From the NCBI RefSeq assembly GCF_009669305.1, contig NZ_SADB01000015.1, positions 1-64,000 on the forward strand: DNA of 64,000 nt, in the 5' to 3' direction. The translations under genes were made by a program, and so were the position numbers. Under the pieces are notes generated by a model that made no database searches, had not been told where the DNA came from, and was given only the letters and a program-made list of their open reading frames with translations. Source of the DNA: Ancylomarina sp. 16SWW S1-10-2 (lineage in GTDB: Bacteria > Bacteroidota > Bacteroidia > Bacteroidales > Marinifilaceae). Positions 6,428 to 16,700 of the stretch are shown here, piece by piece. Position 1 is the first letter of the stretch; every line of letters begins with the position of its first letter.

Positions 6428-8284
6428 TTATTGCTTTGGAACTGTAAATGAGAAACAGCTTCCCACTCCTTCTTCACTTTCGACCCAAATAGTTCCATTA
6501 TTGGTATCAACAAATTCTTTACAGAGAATAAGACCTAAACCAGTTCCCATTTCCATTTCTGTACCAACAGTAGAATACTGATTATCCAATTGAAAGAGTC
6601 TCGCTTGGTTACATTTATTTATTCCTTTACCATCATCTTTAATCGAAACAAAAAAATGTTTTTCTTGTTCTTGTATCGAGATATCTATATTCCCTTTTTT
6701 GTAGGTAAACTTCAATGCGTTAGCTAATAAATTCCTAATAATAGTATCAATCATATATTTATCAGCAAAAACAAAACAATTTTTTTCTACTTTAAAATCT
6801 ACGTTAATATTTTTCTTATGAATATTGGCTTGTATCAGTTTGATATTTGAATCAATTAAACTTACTAAATCAAATTCTTCTGGCTGCCATTTTATATTTC
6901 CTCTTTGCGATCTTGACCACTCTAATAAATTCTCGAGTAAATCGTTACCCTGTGTTGCAGAAGTATGAATAATACCAGCAAACTCTTTTATTTCCTCTTT
7001 CGAAAGGTCATCGTTATTTATAATATATTCCGAAAGTGTTTTTAAAGAACCAAATGGATTTCTAAGATCGTGAGCAATAATAGAAAAGAATTTATCTTTT
7101 GTTTTTAAGGCTTCTTCTAGAGCCTTTTCACTTCTTATTCTCTTTGAGACATCACGAGCAATAGCTAATACATATTGTATTTCGTCCTCAGTATTAAATT
7201 CAGGAATTAATTGCCATTCGAAATAAATTTCTTTCCCTCTTACATTAATTGAGAAATCAAAAATATCAGAAATTCCAGTTTCAAAAACCTTATCCATTGC
7301 AACTTCCCAGAATTCACACAAAGCATCTGGAAAGCCCATTTCTTGGTGAGTTTTCCCTATAAATTCCTCGGGAGCAATATCCAAAACAGGTAAAGTTGCT
7401 GAATTTACAAATACATGACGGTGATCTCGATCAATACGCATCACTAAATCAGTCGCATTTTCTACTAAGGTTCGAAAATGAATTTCACTCTCTAAAAGTT
7501 TCTTTTGAGCTACTTTTCGATTTTCAATATCCCTAAAAGTGATAAAAAATACTGTTTCATTTAAATATCTTATTGGAGATGAACTAGATTCAACCGGAAT
7601 CAATTTACCTGATTTAGAAATCAAATCAGTTTCGAAAACGGCTCCTTTATCTCTCTTTATTCGGAATAGTCTATCTTCAAAGGGAAGCGAATTAGTAGGA
7701 TCATCAATATCGAAAATTGTCAGTTTTGAAAATTCTTCTTCAGAATACGAAAGCATTTTGGATAGCTTTCTTGTGAACTTCAAAATTCGACCTTTACTAT
7801 CTAAAACTAAAAGAGCATCACCTGTCGACTCAAAAAGTTGCTCATAAAAAAGCTCACTTTCTTTTATATCCAATTCATTAGGTTGAATATGACTTGTAGG
7901 CATTATCATACTTTGACGTCGAGAACCGTCCTGACCATCTAATTGAGGTTCTACAAAATACTTAACATCCTTATGAGGGGGTTGATCAGAAATCGCACAT
8001 CCCTTACAAGGTTCATCCAAACCATAAAAAGCAGCATGGCACTTCTTGCCATGAAATTTCTCGTGAGATTCAATTAAATCATTATTCCATTGATCATGAA
8101 TTGAGAGAACATTATAATGACTATCAACAACTCCCCAAAGATTAGTGAAATTTTTAGAATTAGAAGTTTTCCTCTGACTTAGGGAAACAACCTTAGAGAC
8201 CTCCAGCTTTTTCTTAAGTTGAGAAATCTCTTCTTCTAATTCAAGGATCTTTTCTTTGTCTGTCAAGTTTGTTTCTAGTTTCAT
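6428..8284 (-). CDS. PAS-domain sensor histidine kinase (orphan)
   Basis: A soluble 618-residue hybrid of sensor modules. A coiled coil (about 8-30) leads to a PAS-like segment (47-125) with Cys82, Cys93 and Cys96 in a C-x10-C-x2-C pattern (HGKKC, EPCKGC). Two further PAS domains follow (about 145-255 and 265-380), then HisKA with 'SIIAHDLRNPFGSL' carrying the phospho-His, and HATPase_c with N box 'NLLANALKFT', G1 'DDGKGI' and G2 'GTGLGLILCKEF'. No transmembrane segment is visible, so it should sense a cytoplasmic signal. No response regulator gene is adjacent. The Cys pattern recurs in PAS domains of anaerobes and could bind metal or respond to redox state; that is inference. Confidence 0.9.
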   Translation of the reverse strand: MKLETNLTDKEKILELEEEISQLKKKLEVSKVVSLSQRKTSNSKNFTNLWGVVDSHYNVLSIHDQWNNDLIESHEKFHGKKCHAAFYGLDEPCKGCAISDQPPHKDVKYFVEPQLDGQDGSRRQSMIMPTSHIQPNELDIKESELFYEQLFESTGDALLVLDSKGRILKFTRKLSKMLSYSEEEFSKLTIFDIDDPTNSLPFEDRLFRIKRDKGAVFETDLISKSGKLIPVESSSSPIRYLNETVFFITFRDIENRKVAQKKLLESEIHFRTLVENATDLVMRIDRDHRHVFVNSATLPVLDIAPEEFIGKTHQEMGFPDALCEFWEVAMDKVFETGISDIFDFSINVRGKEIYFEWQLIPEFNTEDEIQYVLAIARDVSKRIRSEKALEEALKTKDKFFSIIAHDLRNPFGSLKTLSEYIINNDDLSKEEIKEFAGIIHTSATQGNDLLENLLEWSRSQRGNIKWQPEEFDLVSLIDSNIKLIQANIHKKNINVDFKVEKNCFVFADKYMIDTIIRNLLANALKFTYKKGNIDISIQEQEKHFFVSIKDDGKGINKCNQARLFQLDNQYSTVGTEMEMGTGLGLILCKEFVDTNNGTIWVESEEGVGSCFSFTVPKQ

Positions 8285-8547
8285 TAGTTAGATATTTTTT
8301 CAAACATCTTATAAATCATATTTATTTAAAGCCGTATACTCCTCCTCATCCTACATCGTTGAATCCATATAAAATACTCCGAAATATGACCATCAAAAAA
8401 TACGCTCTACCTTACCATGAGCTAACATAAAAACATGACAAACAGACATATTACAATGCTAAACAGATGTTTGAAGAGGTTCTAAAGCTACATAATATTT
8501 CACACTAATCAAGTTTTAAGTTCAATAATATAGATTTTAAAACGACA
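8285..8547. other. intergenic region with no recognised feature
   Basis: This 263-base stretch lies between the start of the histidine kinase gene and the deoC terminator. It is AT-rich, has no long reading frame, and I saw no clear hairpin or TAnnTTTG element. Confidence 0.5.
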
Positions 8548-8569
8548 AAAGCCGGAATAATCCGGCTTT
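8548..8569 (-). terminator. terminator after deoC
   Basis: AAAGCCGGA/TCCGGCTTT form a perfect 9-bp stem with an ATAA loop. On the minus strand the stem is followed by TGTCGTTTT. It lies 27 bases past the deoC stop. Confidence 0.85.
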
Positions 8570-8596
8570 CGTTTCAATATAAATATCTAAAGAGTA

Positions 8597-9496
8597 TTAG
8601 AAATACTTGATCTCTGTCTCTTCTCCTGTTTCTAATTTGTGAATCTCAGTAAGCAGATTATTCGCTAAACTTGAAGCTCCAATTCTACACCAATTATTAT
8701 TCAACCATGCCTCTCCTAAGTTATTCTTAGAAATTGAATAGAACTCAATAGCATCCTTAGCTGTTGAAATCCCTCCTGCTGGTTTAAAACCAACCATACG
8801 GCCTGTTTTTTCGTAATACTCAGTAATTGCCTTAGTCATAATATAGGCAGCTTCTAAGGTTGCATTAACAGGTACTTTACCTGTTGATGTTTTAATAAAA
8901 TCGGCACCAGCCTCCATTGCAATAATAGATGCTTTACGAATATTCTCTGCTGTTTTTAATTCTCCAGTTTCAAGAATAACCTTAAAATGTGCTTTTCCAC
9001 TAGCTTCTTTCTGAGCTACAATTTCATCAAATACCGTTTGATACTCGCCTTCAAGAAAAGCTCCTACTGATATCACAATATCGATATCGTCAGCTCCTTT
9101 TTCAACGGCCATTTTACATTCCAATGCTTTTACTTCAACGTATGATTGAGAAGATGGGAAAACACCTGCTACAGCTGCAATTCTAACGCCCTTAGCTTTT
9201 AAGTTTTCATTTAATGTTGGCACTTGGTATGGATATACACAAATAGCGGCCACATTTGGCATGTCAAAATCATTCTGGAAGTTATTTACATTGTCAGCAA
9301 AACTTTTAGCTCTTGCGTGCGTGTCAGTCGAGTTTAGTGTCGTTAAATCTATAAAAGAAAAATTCTTTTTTAGATTTTCAATTGTGTACAAAGATTTAAA
9401 ATCTCTATCCAAAATTGTCTTGACATTTGCCTTTACTTCTGCATCGCTAATCTTAAGATCGTATGATTTTAAGATCTCTAAAATGTCTCTCTTCAT
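8597..9496 (-). CDS. deoC: deoxyribose-phosphate aldolase
   Basis: A 299-residue class I aldolase that splits 2-deoxyribose 5-phosphate into acetaldehyde and glyceraldehyde 3-phosphate, the last step of deoxynucleoside catabolism. The Schiff-base Lys is in 'ADFIKTSTGKV', the second active-site Lys in 'VGFKPAGGI', and the proton-relay Asp in 'DDIDIVISVGAF'. It is longer than E. coli DeoC (about 260 residues) because of an N-terminal extension of about 50 residues, as I recall for other Bacteroidota. In Bacteroides relatives I remember deoC next to a mazG-type gene and dtd; here those are 12 kb away, with an accessory block between. Confidence 0.96.
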   Translation of the reverse strand: MKRDILEILKSYDLKISDAEVKANVKTILDRDFKSLYTIENLKKNFSFIDLTTLNSTDTHARAKSFADNVNNFQNDFDMPNVAAICVYPYQVPTLNENLKAKGVRIAAVAGVFPSSQSYVEVKALECKMAVEKGADDIDIVISVGAFLEGEYQTVFDEIVAQKEASGKAHFKVILETGELKTAENIRKASIIAMEAGADFIKTSTGKVPVNATLEAAYIMTKAITEYYEKTGRMVGFKPAGGISTAKDAIEFYSISKNNLGEAWLNNNWCRIGASSLANNLLTEIHKLETGEETEIKYF

Positions 9497-9524
9497 AATG
9501 TGTGTAAATAATTAATAACCAGTT

Positions 9525-9540
9525 GCGAATCGTTATTCGC
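9525..9540. repeat. small inverted repeat in the deoC leader
   Basis: GCGAAT/ATTCGC form a perfect 6-bp stem with a CGTT loop, 29 bases upstream of the deoC ATG. It may be an operator half-site pair or a leader hairpin. No regulator of the deo type is nearby. Confidence 0.35.
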
Positions 9541-9711
9541 TGATTTTTCCATTAATACTCTCAGCCAAAACGGCATAGAATATTTCCTTTCGAATCACAA
9601 AAATAGAATAATTTTTACGCATCCCCTATTTCTATAACATTAATTTACTTTGGTTTAATACATAAATAACGACTTATATGATAAAGAAATAATTGTAAAG
9701 TAAAAACCATA

Positions 9712-9774
9712 ATTTCAATATGTAAGACAAGGCAGCTTCTTAAATTGAAGCTGCCTTGTCTTACATATTGAAAT
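9712..9774. terminator. very long perfect hairpin after the chelatase gene
   Basis: Bases 9712-9739 are the exact reverse complement of 9747-9774 (28 bp, 7-nt loop), and one more A-T pair extends the stem. It lies just past the chelatase stop at 9790, at the end of the riboswitch-controlled operon, so termination is the simplest role. The stem is about two to three times longer than other terminators in the window, and the T tract on the minus strand is weak. Confidence 0.6.
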
Positions 9775-9789
9775 TGAATTAATCTATTG

Positions 9790-10743
9790 TTATAATTTTG
9801 CTTTAGCCTTATCTAAGTGAGATAACCAAATAGCTCTGGTTTCAGCATAATCTTCTAAACCTTTCATTACATCAGTTACGGTATAACCAGCAGCTTCTAA
9901 TCTTTCTCTCCACGATTGCTCAGCAGGATTAGTTTCACCTGTCACACCGTTCATATCATTGTTAGCATGATCTCCAGCAATCGACATTAAAGGAGTAATC
10001 GTAACATTTTTAGAACTTAAATCTAAAGCATCAAGTTTTGTAACAATAGAACCAATTGAAGTTGTTCCATTCTCGAAAGTAATACCTTCAACAGTTCCAA
10101 CGAAAAAATTCTTATACAATTTCTGCAATTCAACTTCCATTGCAGGATATTTCGCGTTATTTACGTGAGGCGTACCATGTCCCATAAAAAGGACAGGCTC
10201 ACCTGCAGCTATTTGTGTTGAGAATTTATCAGCTAAAATTTTTGCTACCGCGACCAAATCGTCATCACTATTTAAAAGTGGCATACCTACAGTTATTTCT
10301 ACCCCTTCGTATTCCGCTTCAATTTTATCTACAGTTTCAATTAATTCATCGTATTCTTCTCCAGGGATGACATGTAATGATTGAGCAAAGATTTTACCAT
10401 ATCCTTCTTCAATCATCAATTTAAAGGCTTCTTCTGGACTATCGTTATCAATGATTTTTCCATTTAATGCACCTTCTCCATTTCCTTGTCGCAATTTATT
10501 AAGTATAAGATCTGAAGTAAAACCCCAACGGATTTCCTCACCTGCAAATTTAGTTTTTGCGGTTTTATCCATACCTGCAAAAGACGCTTGAGGCGCTTCG
10601 TAACTTGAACCAAAGGTAACTAACAAAATTCCTTCTTTGTTACCAATTTTGGTTTCGTTCTTGTCATCATCATCACTACTACATGATGTACACAAAAGTG
10701 CTGCAGCACTTAAAATCAAAAATACTTTACGGATACTAAACAT
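9790..10743 (-). CDS. cbiK: CbiK-type sirohydrochlorin cobaltochelatase, surface lipoprotein
   Basis: A 317-residue class II chelatase of the CbiK family, which inserts Co2+ into sirohydrochlorin in anaerobic B12 synthesis. The family residues are present: 'GILLVTFGSSYEAPQASF' at 38-55, His124 in 'QSLHVIPGEEYDE' and His189 in 'FMGHGTPHVNNAKYP', matching the two active-site His of CbiK. Residues 1-20 are a signal peptide with lipobox LCTS before Cys21, followed by SSDDDDK. An SDDDD run after the lipid Cys is a known surface-export signal in Bacteroidota, so this enzyme should sit on the outside of the outer membrane. It lies 50 bp downstream of a TonB receptor in a B12-riboswitch operon. It may act as a corrinoid, heme or tetrapyrrole handling protein rather than in biosynthesis. 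Confidence 0.88.
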   Translation of the reverse strand: MFSIRKVFLILSAAALLCTSCSSDDDDKNETKIGNKEGILLVTFGSSYEAPQASFAGMDKTAKTKFAGEEIRWGFTSDLILNKLRQGNGEGALNGKIIDNDSPEEAFKLMIEEGYGKIFAQSLHVIPGEEYDELIETVDKIEAEYEGVEITVGMPLLNSDDDLVAVAKILADKFSTQIAAGEPVLFMGHGTPHVNNAKYPAMEVELQKLYKNFFVGTVEGITFENGTTSIGSIVTKLDALDLSSKNVTITPLMSIAGDHANNDMNGVTGETNPAEQSWRERLEAAGYTVTDVMKGLEDYAETRAIWLSHLDKAKAKL

Positions 10744-10793
10744 GTTATTAAAAATTATAAAGGTTAATTTTAACTATAGCCATTTATGGCTGT

Positions 10794-13070
10794 TTATTTA
10801 TTTTTATTTGAAAAATTCAGTTTTATGCCAACAAATACGCTTCGCCCCGGGTTTAAAGTACCATAATGAGAACCATAAGGACTATCATCTACATAATCAA
10901 AAATATTATCAACACCTCCAGTGATTGACCAATTGATTTTTTTGAACTTACGTATCTTATAATTAGCTGTGAATTTGAACAATTGGTAAGCCTTAGCGTA
11001 ACTTTTCTCTAAATCTTCATCGATATAAAACCGATTTGATTTATAAACACCCGTTAAATTCAGATTTAAACTTTTAGTGTGCCAAGCTTTTGTCCACGAA
11101 GCCTTAAAATTGGCACTATGTGCGGACACGCCATTTAGTCTAATATCTTCGGTTAAATTGCGAGCATCAACATAACTATATCCTGCATTTAAAGATAAAT
11201 GAGACGAAAATTTGTATCTTATTTGATAATCTATTCCGCAAGTACGGGCATCATCTATATTATATCTTTTTTTTGTTTCTTCTATCCCTCTTAGTTCATC
11301 ATAATAATCGGTTTCAATAAGACGAAAATCAATCATATCGTAAAGACGATTTAGATATAAATTTAGGCTAGTTTGGAACTTTTTATGCTTGTATTCGGTT
11401 GACAAAGAAAAATAATGAGAGCGTTGAGGTTTTAAGTCTTCGTTACCCAAATAAAGACGATAAACGCCCATCATATTACTCTCGTAATAATAGTACAGCT
11501 CTTTTAATGTAGGACTTTTAAACCCACTGGAATACGTGAAGCGATAGGTAAACCCTTTCTCTTTGTACATCGTAGATATCTTTGGTGTAACAGAAAATCC
11601 AGATATATCATGATAAAGTGTACGAAGGCCTAAAACCACATCAATTTTATCGCCAATTTTAATTTCATCCTGACCGTAAACAGAATATGTAAGTGCATCT
11701 GCACTAGGCTTATTTAATCGATACTGCGCCTCCAGATAATTACTTAAAACATCAAAACCTAAGCTCAATTTGTTCTTTGTATTGATATAAAAAACACCTT
11801 TTGCCTGTGCATTAATTGTTATCTGTTCGGAATTTTTAAATCTATCACCCGGATAGTAGGTTACACTAATGACATCAGAGGCAGTAGTATAGGTTTCATT
11901 ATATTTATAAGGATATTCGGTGTAATACAGATAATTACCAAAAGTGATATTGAAATCGATATAATTTTTGTTCTTTAACTTGTAATTACCACCAAGGTCA
12001 ATGCTTCTGTTATTGTAATAGTAGTTGTGCATTCGTCCTCTAAAAGGAAAATATAAGGTCTTCTCATACCATGAAAGATCTGCATTTAAGCTCAGTTTCT
12101 TATTTACATCATACTCTAGATTCTGAGTAATGGTGTAGCCTCTGCTCTTATTTACGGGTTTATCGTAGGTTAGCACCAAATATGGTAAATCATGGTTATC
12201 TTCCCATGAGGAATTATATTCCATATTATTTAACTGCCAGCCATCTGTTCGTTTATGAGAATAAGTCGTTTTGGATAATAATTTGTTTTTACGGAAGGAT
12301 AAAGAATTAAACTGCTTTAATTCTCCATAAGCACCAATTCTGGTATGACTATTAATCTCCAGCTTTTGCTTACTTTTCTTTGTAATGATATTAATCACCC
12401 CAGCAATGGCATCGGAGCCATATAGTGTTGAGGATGCTCCCTTAATAATTTCAACCTGCTTAATATTATCAAAATCAATTCTACTTAAATCAGTATAACC
12501 CCCAATACCACCAGTAAGTCTTTTTCCATTTAATAATAAAAGAACAAAATCATCACCCAAACCATTTAATTTGATATTGGTTCCCATAGAGCTAGAGGTA
12601 TAATCAAACGAAGATGATATATTTGAGATAATTTCCTCAAGATTACGACCACTTATCTCTTCAATGTCTTTCTTTGTTATAATTTCCGTCTGAACAGGAA
12701 CATCATCAAGTTTGTAATGTGTACCAGTACCCGTTACTACAATTTCATCGAGAAATTTGAGATTTTCTTCTAGCTCAAAGTTGATAATATTCTCACCTTC
12801 CTTCAAGCTTATAGCTTTACGAACAGTTATATATCCTGAAAAAGAAGCAATTAAGGTGTGTTGACCAGTTTTTAAATTCTTTATCAGATAATCACCTTTG
12901 GAGTCACTTGCACAACCTTGGGTACTCCCTTCGATATAGACGCTTGCACCACAAAGAGAATTGGCACTTCCTTTCTCCTTAACATTGCCCAACAAACTTA
13001 CTGTTTGTGCTGTAAGTGATAGATTCGTCAACAAAATAAGAGCAAACAGAAAACAATTCTTTAGTCGCAT
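10794..13070 (-). CDS. TonB-dependent outer-membrane receptor, probably for corrinoids
   Basis: A 758-residue receptor. The signal peptide (1-22) is followed by a carboxypeptidase-like regulatory domain (about 24-108), the N-terminal extension typical of Bacteroidota receptors. The plug starts at 'DEIVVTGTGTHYKLDDVPVQ' and includes 'LNGKRLTGGIGGY' and 'VEIIKGASSTLYGSDAIAGVINI'. A beta-barrel of about 530 residues runs to the end. It transports a bound ligand across the outer membrane using TonB energy. A cobalamin riboswitch in its leader makes a cobalamin or other corrinoid the likely ligand (BtuB-like). The downstream gene is a cobaltochelatase-like surface lipoprotein. The receptor class is certain; the ligand is inferred from the riboswitch. 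Confidence 0.93.
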   Translation of the reverse strand: MRLKNCFLFALILLTNLSLTAQTVSLLGNVKEKGSANSLCGASVYIEGSTQGCASDSKGDYLIKNLKTGQHTLIASFSGYITVRKAISLKEGENIINFELEENLKFLDEIVVTGTGTHYKLDDVPVQTEIITKKDIEEISGRNLEEIISNISSSFDYTSSSMGTNIKLNGLGDDFVLLLLNGKRLTGGIGGYTDLSRIDFDNIKQVEIIKGASSTLYGSDAIAGVINIITKKSKQKLEINSHTRIGAYGELKQFNSLSFRKNKLLSKTTYSHKRTDGWQLNNMEYNSSWEDNHDLPYLVLTYDKPVNKSRGYTITQNLEYDVNKKLSLNADLSWYEKTLYFPFRGRMHNYYYNNRSIDLGGNYKLKNKNYIDFNITFGNYLYYTEYPYKYNETYTTASDVISVTYYPGDRFKNSEQITINAQAKGVFYINTKNKLSLGFDVLSNYLEAQYRLNKPSADALTYSVYGQDEIKIGDKIDVVLGLRTLYHDISGFSVTPKISTMYKEKGFTYRFTYSSGFKSPTLKELYYYYESNMMGVYRLYLGNEDLKPQRSHYFSLSTEYKHKKFQTSLNLYLNRLYDMIDFRLIETDYYDELRGIEETKKRYNIDDARTCGIDYQIRYKFSSHLSLNAGYSYVDARNLTEDIRLNGVSAHSANFKASWTKAWHTKSLNLNLTGVYKSNRFYIDEDLEKSYAKAYQLFKFTANYKIRKFKKINWSITGGVDNIFDYVDDSPYGSHYGTLNPGRSVFVGIKLNFSNKNK

Positions 13071-13215
13071 TAATGTGTAATTATTTTATAAAACACTGCA
13101 AATTGCGACCAAGAGTTTGTTATACAAACACCTAATTAGAATAGTAAATACTGAACAGTTATAAGGTTCAATACATATACTTCGGTTCCCGGAAGCAAAA
13201 TGTTATTAAGTTACG

Positions 13216-13411
13216 ATTGGGCAGGTCTCCTGACTTTTCTCAATTTTCACGGCCTTCCCATTTCAACTAATTGAAACAGTGGCTTGTGGTGTGAAAACTA
13301 TGTTTTGCATTTGCAAAATGAGAATTACAGTAGCGGGTGCTGTTCCGGATTTTAACCGGATTCCCTTTTCATTCTCTCAGACGATAATCTGAGAAGAACA
13401 CCTAAATCGCC
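13216..13411 (-). promoter_or_regulatory. cobalamin (B12) riboswitch
   Basis: Read on the minus strand, the conserved core is present. Near 13370-13325 comes a 'GGAATCCGG...CCGGAACAG' stem followed by CACCCGCTACTGTAA. Next is GCCACTG near 13282, then GGGAAGGCCGTGA. Finally the B12 box AAGTCAGGAGACCTGC lies at 13236-13221. The element sits 146 bases upstream of the TonB receptor ATG. Riboswitches of this class bind adenosyl- or other cobalamins and turn expression off when B12 is plentiful. The edges are estimated. Confidence 0.93.
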
Positions 13412-13690
13412 ACAAATATATAGTATTTAAATTAATTTTAAAATTAAAGCAATCATTATTATTATGTTCTTAAACACAGAGTAATATAGTAAACTTAATA
13501 GAACTAATCTCGGTAAAACTAGAATATCAAGACACATCGAAAATGCTCAAAAAACCAAACAGTTAGGGACTTTCAGACAGTTCTACATTACAACTTCGCT
13601 TGGTGCAAAAGTTCAGTAAATTAAAGATGTTAGAATAGAGAACATAAAATTGCTAGAAGAACTGATCACTAGCAAGTGTGTTCAAATAAA
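13412..13690. other. intergenic region between the riboswitch and the adhesin terminator
   Basis: These 279 bases hold no reading frame of note. They include the promoter region of the riboswitch operon, but I could not pick out a confident TAnnTTTG element. Confidence 0.45.
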
Positions 13691-13725
13691 AAAGCCCAAA
13701 CCATTGCAATGATGATTTGGGCTTT
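13691..13725 (-). terminator. terminator after the adhesin gene
   Basis: AAAGCCCAAA/TTTGGGCTTT form a perfect 10-bp stem around a 15-nt loop that itself contains the palindrome CATTGCAATG. On the minus strand TTTTTTATTT follows. It lies 20 bases past the adhesin stop. Confidence 0.82.
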
Positions 13726-13744
13726 CGACAACAATTAATTAAAG

Positions 13745-16700
13745 TTACTCTTTCACAATTTTATAAGTCTTACGAACATTATCCATATCAAATACTAGTA
13801 AGTACATACCAGCCCCTAAATGCTGGAGTGATTTATTAATTCTGACTTCCTCCCCTATATTTTGATGTGTTTCTTTAAACATTAAGCTTCCCGTTAAACT
13901 GTATAAAGCTATATCTAGATTTTCTCCTTTAAAATTTGAGAAATCGATATGCAATTCGTTGGCCACAGGATTAGGATAGATACTCACCATCGTTTCAGTA
14001 AAGCTAGGTTCTATACCTGTAACAACCTCCACTTCAATATTGAATTCTTGTTCAACTGTAAATTCTGAGTCTTGGGCTTCTAATACCACATGATAAGAAC
14101 CTCCTAGAGTTGGTGTACCACTTAGCATGAATGTACCATCGCCATTATCAACCAGACTTAACCATTCTGGTTTTTCAATAGCAAGCACATTAATAGCATC
14201 GCCATCAACATCTATACTTTCTATTGTGTAAATATATTCCATGTCCTCAGCGCCTACGGTAATAGCTTCAGATACAAAAACAGGTGCTTCATTCACATCG
14301 GTAATTTGAATGGTCAAACTTTCGGTATAGCTCAAATCATTTTGATCAACAACAGTAATTTCAACAGAATAACTATCCAAAGTTTCAAAATCGAAAGCTG
14401 CTTTACTGACTAACTTGTCACCTACAAGCTCAAAGTTCTCATTCTCGACAATTGTATAAGTAAAAGTTTGATTTGTATCTACATCATTTGTGCTTAGTAT
14501 TCCAACTTCAGTTCCTATTGCTGAATTCTCTGCAATTGTATTGGCTGAAAGTTGAATATCACTCGGTCCATCATTTACATCGGTAATAGTAATGCTAAAA
14601 CTCTCAGTATAGCTCAAATCGCCTTTATCCGTCACCGTGATTTCAACTGAATAGCTATCCTTTGTTTCAAAATCAAAGACTGATTTACTTACCAGCTTAT
14701 CTCCTGAAATCCCGAAGTTTTCATTTTCAGCTACTGTGTAAGTGAAGCTTTGATTGGCATCAACATCGCTGGCTGTTAACATTCCAACTTCTATACCTAT
14801 TACTGAGTTCTCAGAAATTGTGTTTGTAGAGAGTTGAATGCCTGTTGGTGCTTCGTTGATATCAGTTACATTAACACTTACTGTTTGAACAGAACTGGTA
14901 TTTTCTCCATCACCTACTGTTACAGATAAAGTATAAGTAGTTGTTGTTTCAAAATCAAGATTCGTATTGTCTGCAATCGTAATTGCTCCTGTTGACTCAT
15001 TAACAGCAAAGACAGAATTTGTATTCCCTGCTGTAATTGTCCAACTGCTAAAAGTCGTACCTGCATCGTCATCTGTTGCTAAAACAGTTCCTACACTAGC
15101 ATTATTTACTGCAACCTCATCAATATTAAAAGTTTGTGAAGCCGTAATAACAGGAAGTTCATCGTTAATATCAGTTACATTAATACTTACTGTTTGAACA
15201 GAACTGGTATTTTTCCCATCGCCTACTGTTACGGATAAAGTGTAAGTAGTTGTTGTTTCAAAATCAAGATTCGTATTGTCTGCAATCGTAATTGCTCCTG
15301 TTGACTCATTAACAGCAAAGACAGAATTTGTATTGCCTGCAGTAATTATCCAACTGCTAAAAATCGTTCCTGCATCGGCATCTGTTGCTAAAACAGTTCC
15401 TACACTAGCATTATTTGCGGCATCTTCATCAATGTTAAAAGTCTGTGAAGCTGTAATAACAGGAAGTTCATCGTTGATATCAGTTACATTAATACTTACT
15501 GTTTGAACAGAACTAGTATTTTCACCATCGCCTACTGTTACGGAGAAAGTGTAATTCGTTGTTGTTTCAAAATCAAGATTCGTATTGTCTACAATTGTGA
15601 TTTTTCCTGTTAATTCATGAATCACAAAAATTGCATCTTCATTGCCTGCTGTAATTGTCCAACTGCTAAAAATTGTACCTGCATCGTCATCTGTTGCTAA
15701 AACACGCCCTACAATGGCACTATTTACAACGTCTTCATCAATGTTAAAAGTCTGTGAAGCTGTAATAACAGGAATCTCATCGTTGATATCACTTACATTA
15801 ACACTTACTGTTTGAACAGAACTGGTATTTACTCCATCGCCTACTGTTACGGATAAAGTGTAAGTAGTTGTTGTTTCAAAATCAAGATTCGTATTGTCTG
15901 CAATCGTAATTGCTCCTGTTGATTCATTAATCACAAAAATTGCATCTGAGTTCCCTCCGGTAATTGTCCAACTGCTAAAAGTGGTATTTGCATCGTCATC
16001 TGTTGCTAAAACACTTTCTACACTAGCATTATTTGCGGCATTTTCATCGATGTTAAAAGTCTGTGAAGCTGTAATAACAGGAAGTTCATCGTTGATATCA
16101 TTTATAGTAACACTTACAGTTTCAATAGAACTTGTATTTGTTCCATCGCCTACTGTTACGGATAAAGTGTAAGTAATTGTTGTTTCCAAATCAAGATTCC
16201 TATTGTCTGCAATTGTAATTGCTCCTGTTGATTCATTAATCACAAAAATTGCATCTGAGTTCCCTCCGGTAATTGTCCAACTATTAAAAGTTGTATCTGC
16301 ATCGTCATCTGTTGCTAAAATGATTCCTACACTAGCATTGTTTTCAGCATTTTCATCGATGTTAAAAGTCTGTGAAGCCGTAATAACAGGAAGTTCATCG
16401 TTGATATCAGTTACATTAACACTTACTGTTTGAACAGAGCTCGTATTTTCACCATCGCCTACTGTTAGGGATAAAGTGTAAGTAGTTGTTGTTTCAAAAT
16501 CAAGATTTGTATTGTCTGCAATCGTAATTTCTCCTGTTGATTCATTAATCACAAAAATTGCATCTGAGTTCCCTCCGGTAATTGTCCAACTGCTAAAAGT
16601 CGTACCTGCATCAGCATCTGTTGCTAAAACGGTTCCTACACTAGCATTGTTTACAGCATCTTCATCAATATTAAAAGTCTGAGAAGCCGTAATAACAGGA

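Noticed and set aside
7539-7847. Plus-strand frame of 102 codons inside the histidine kinase gene
   Set aside because: It is antisense to PAS-domain codons that are clearly conserved, and shows no family features.
10637-10924. Plus-strand frame across the chelatase-receptor gap
   Set aside because: It overlaps the 5' end of cbiK and the 3' end of the receptor gene; the translation is low-complexity and unlike any protein.
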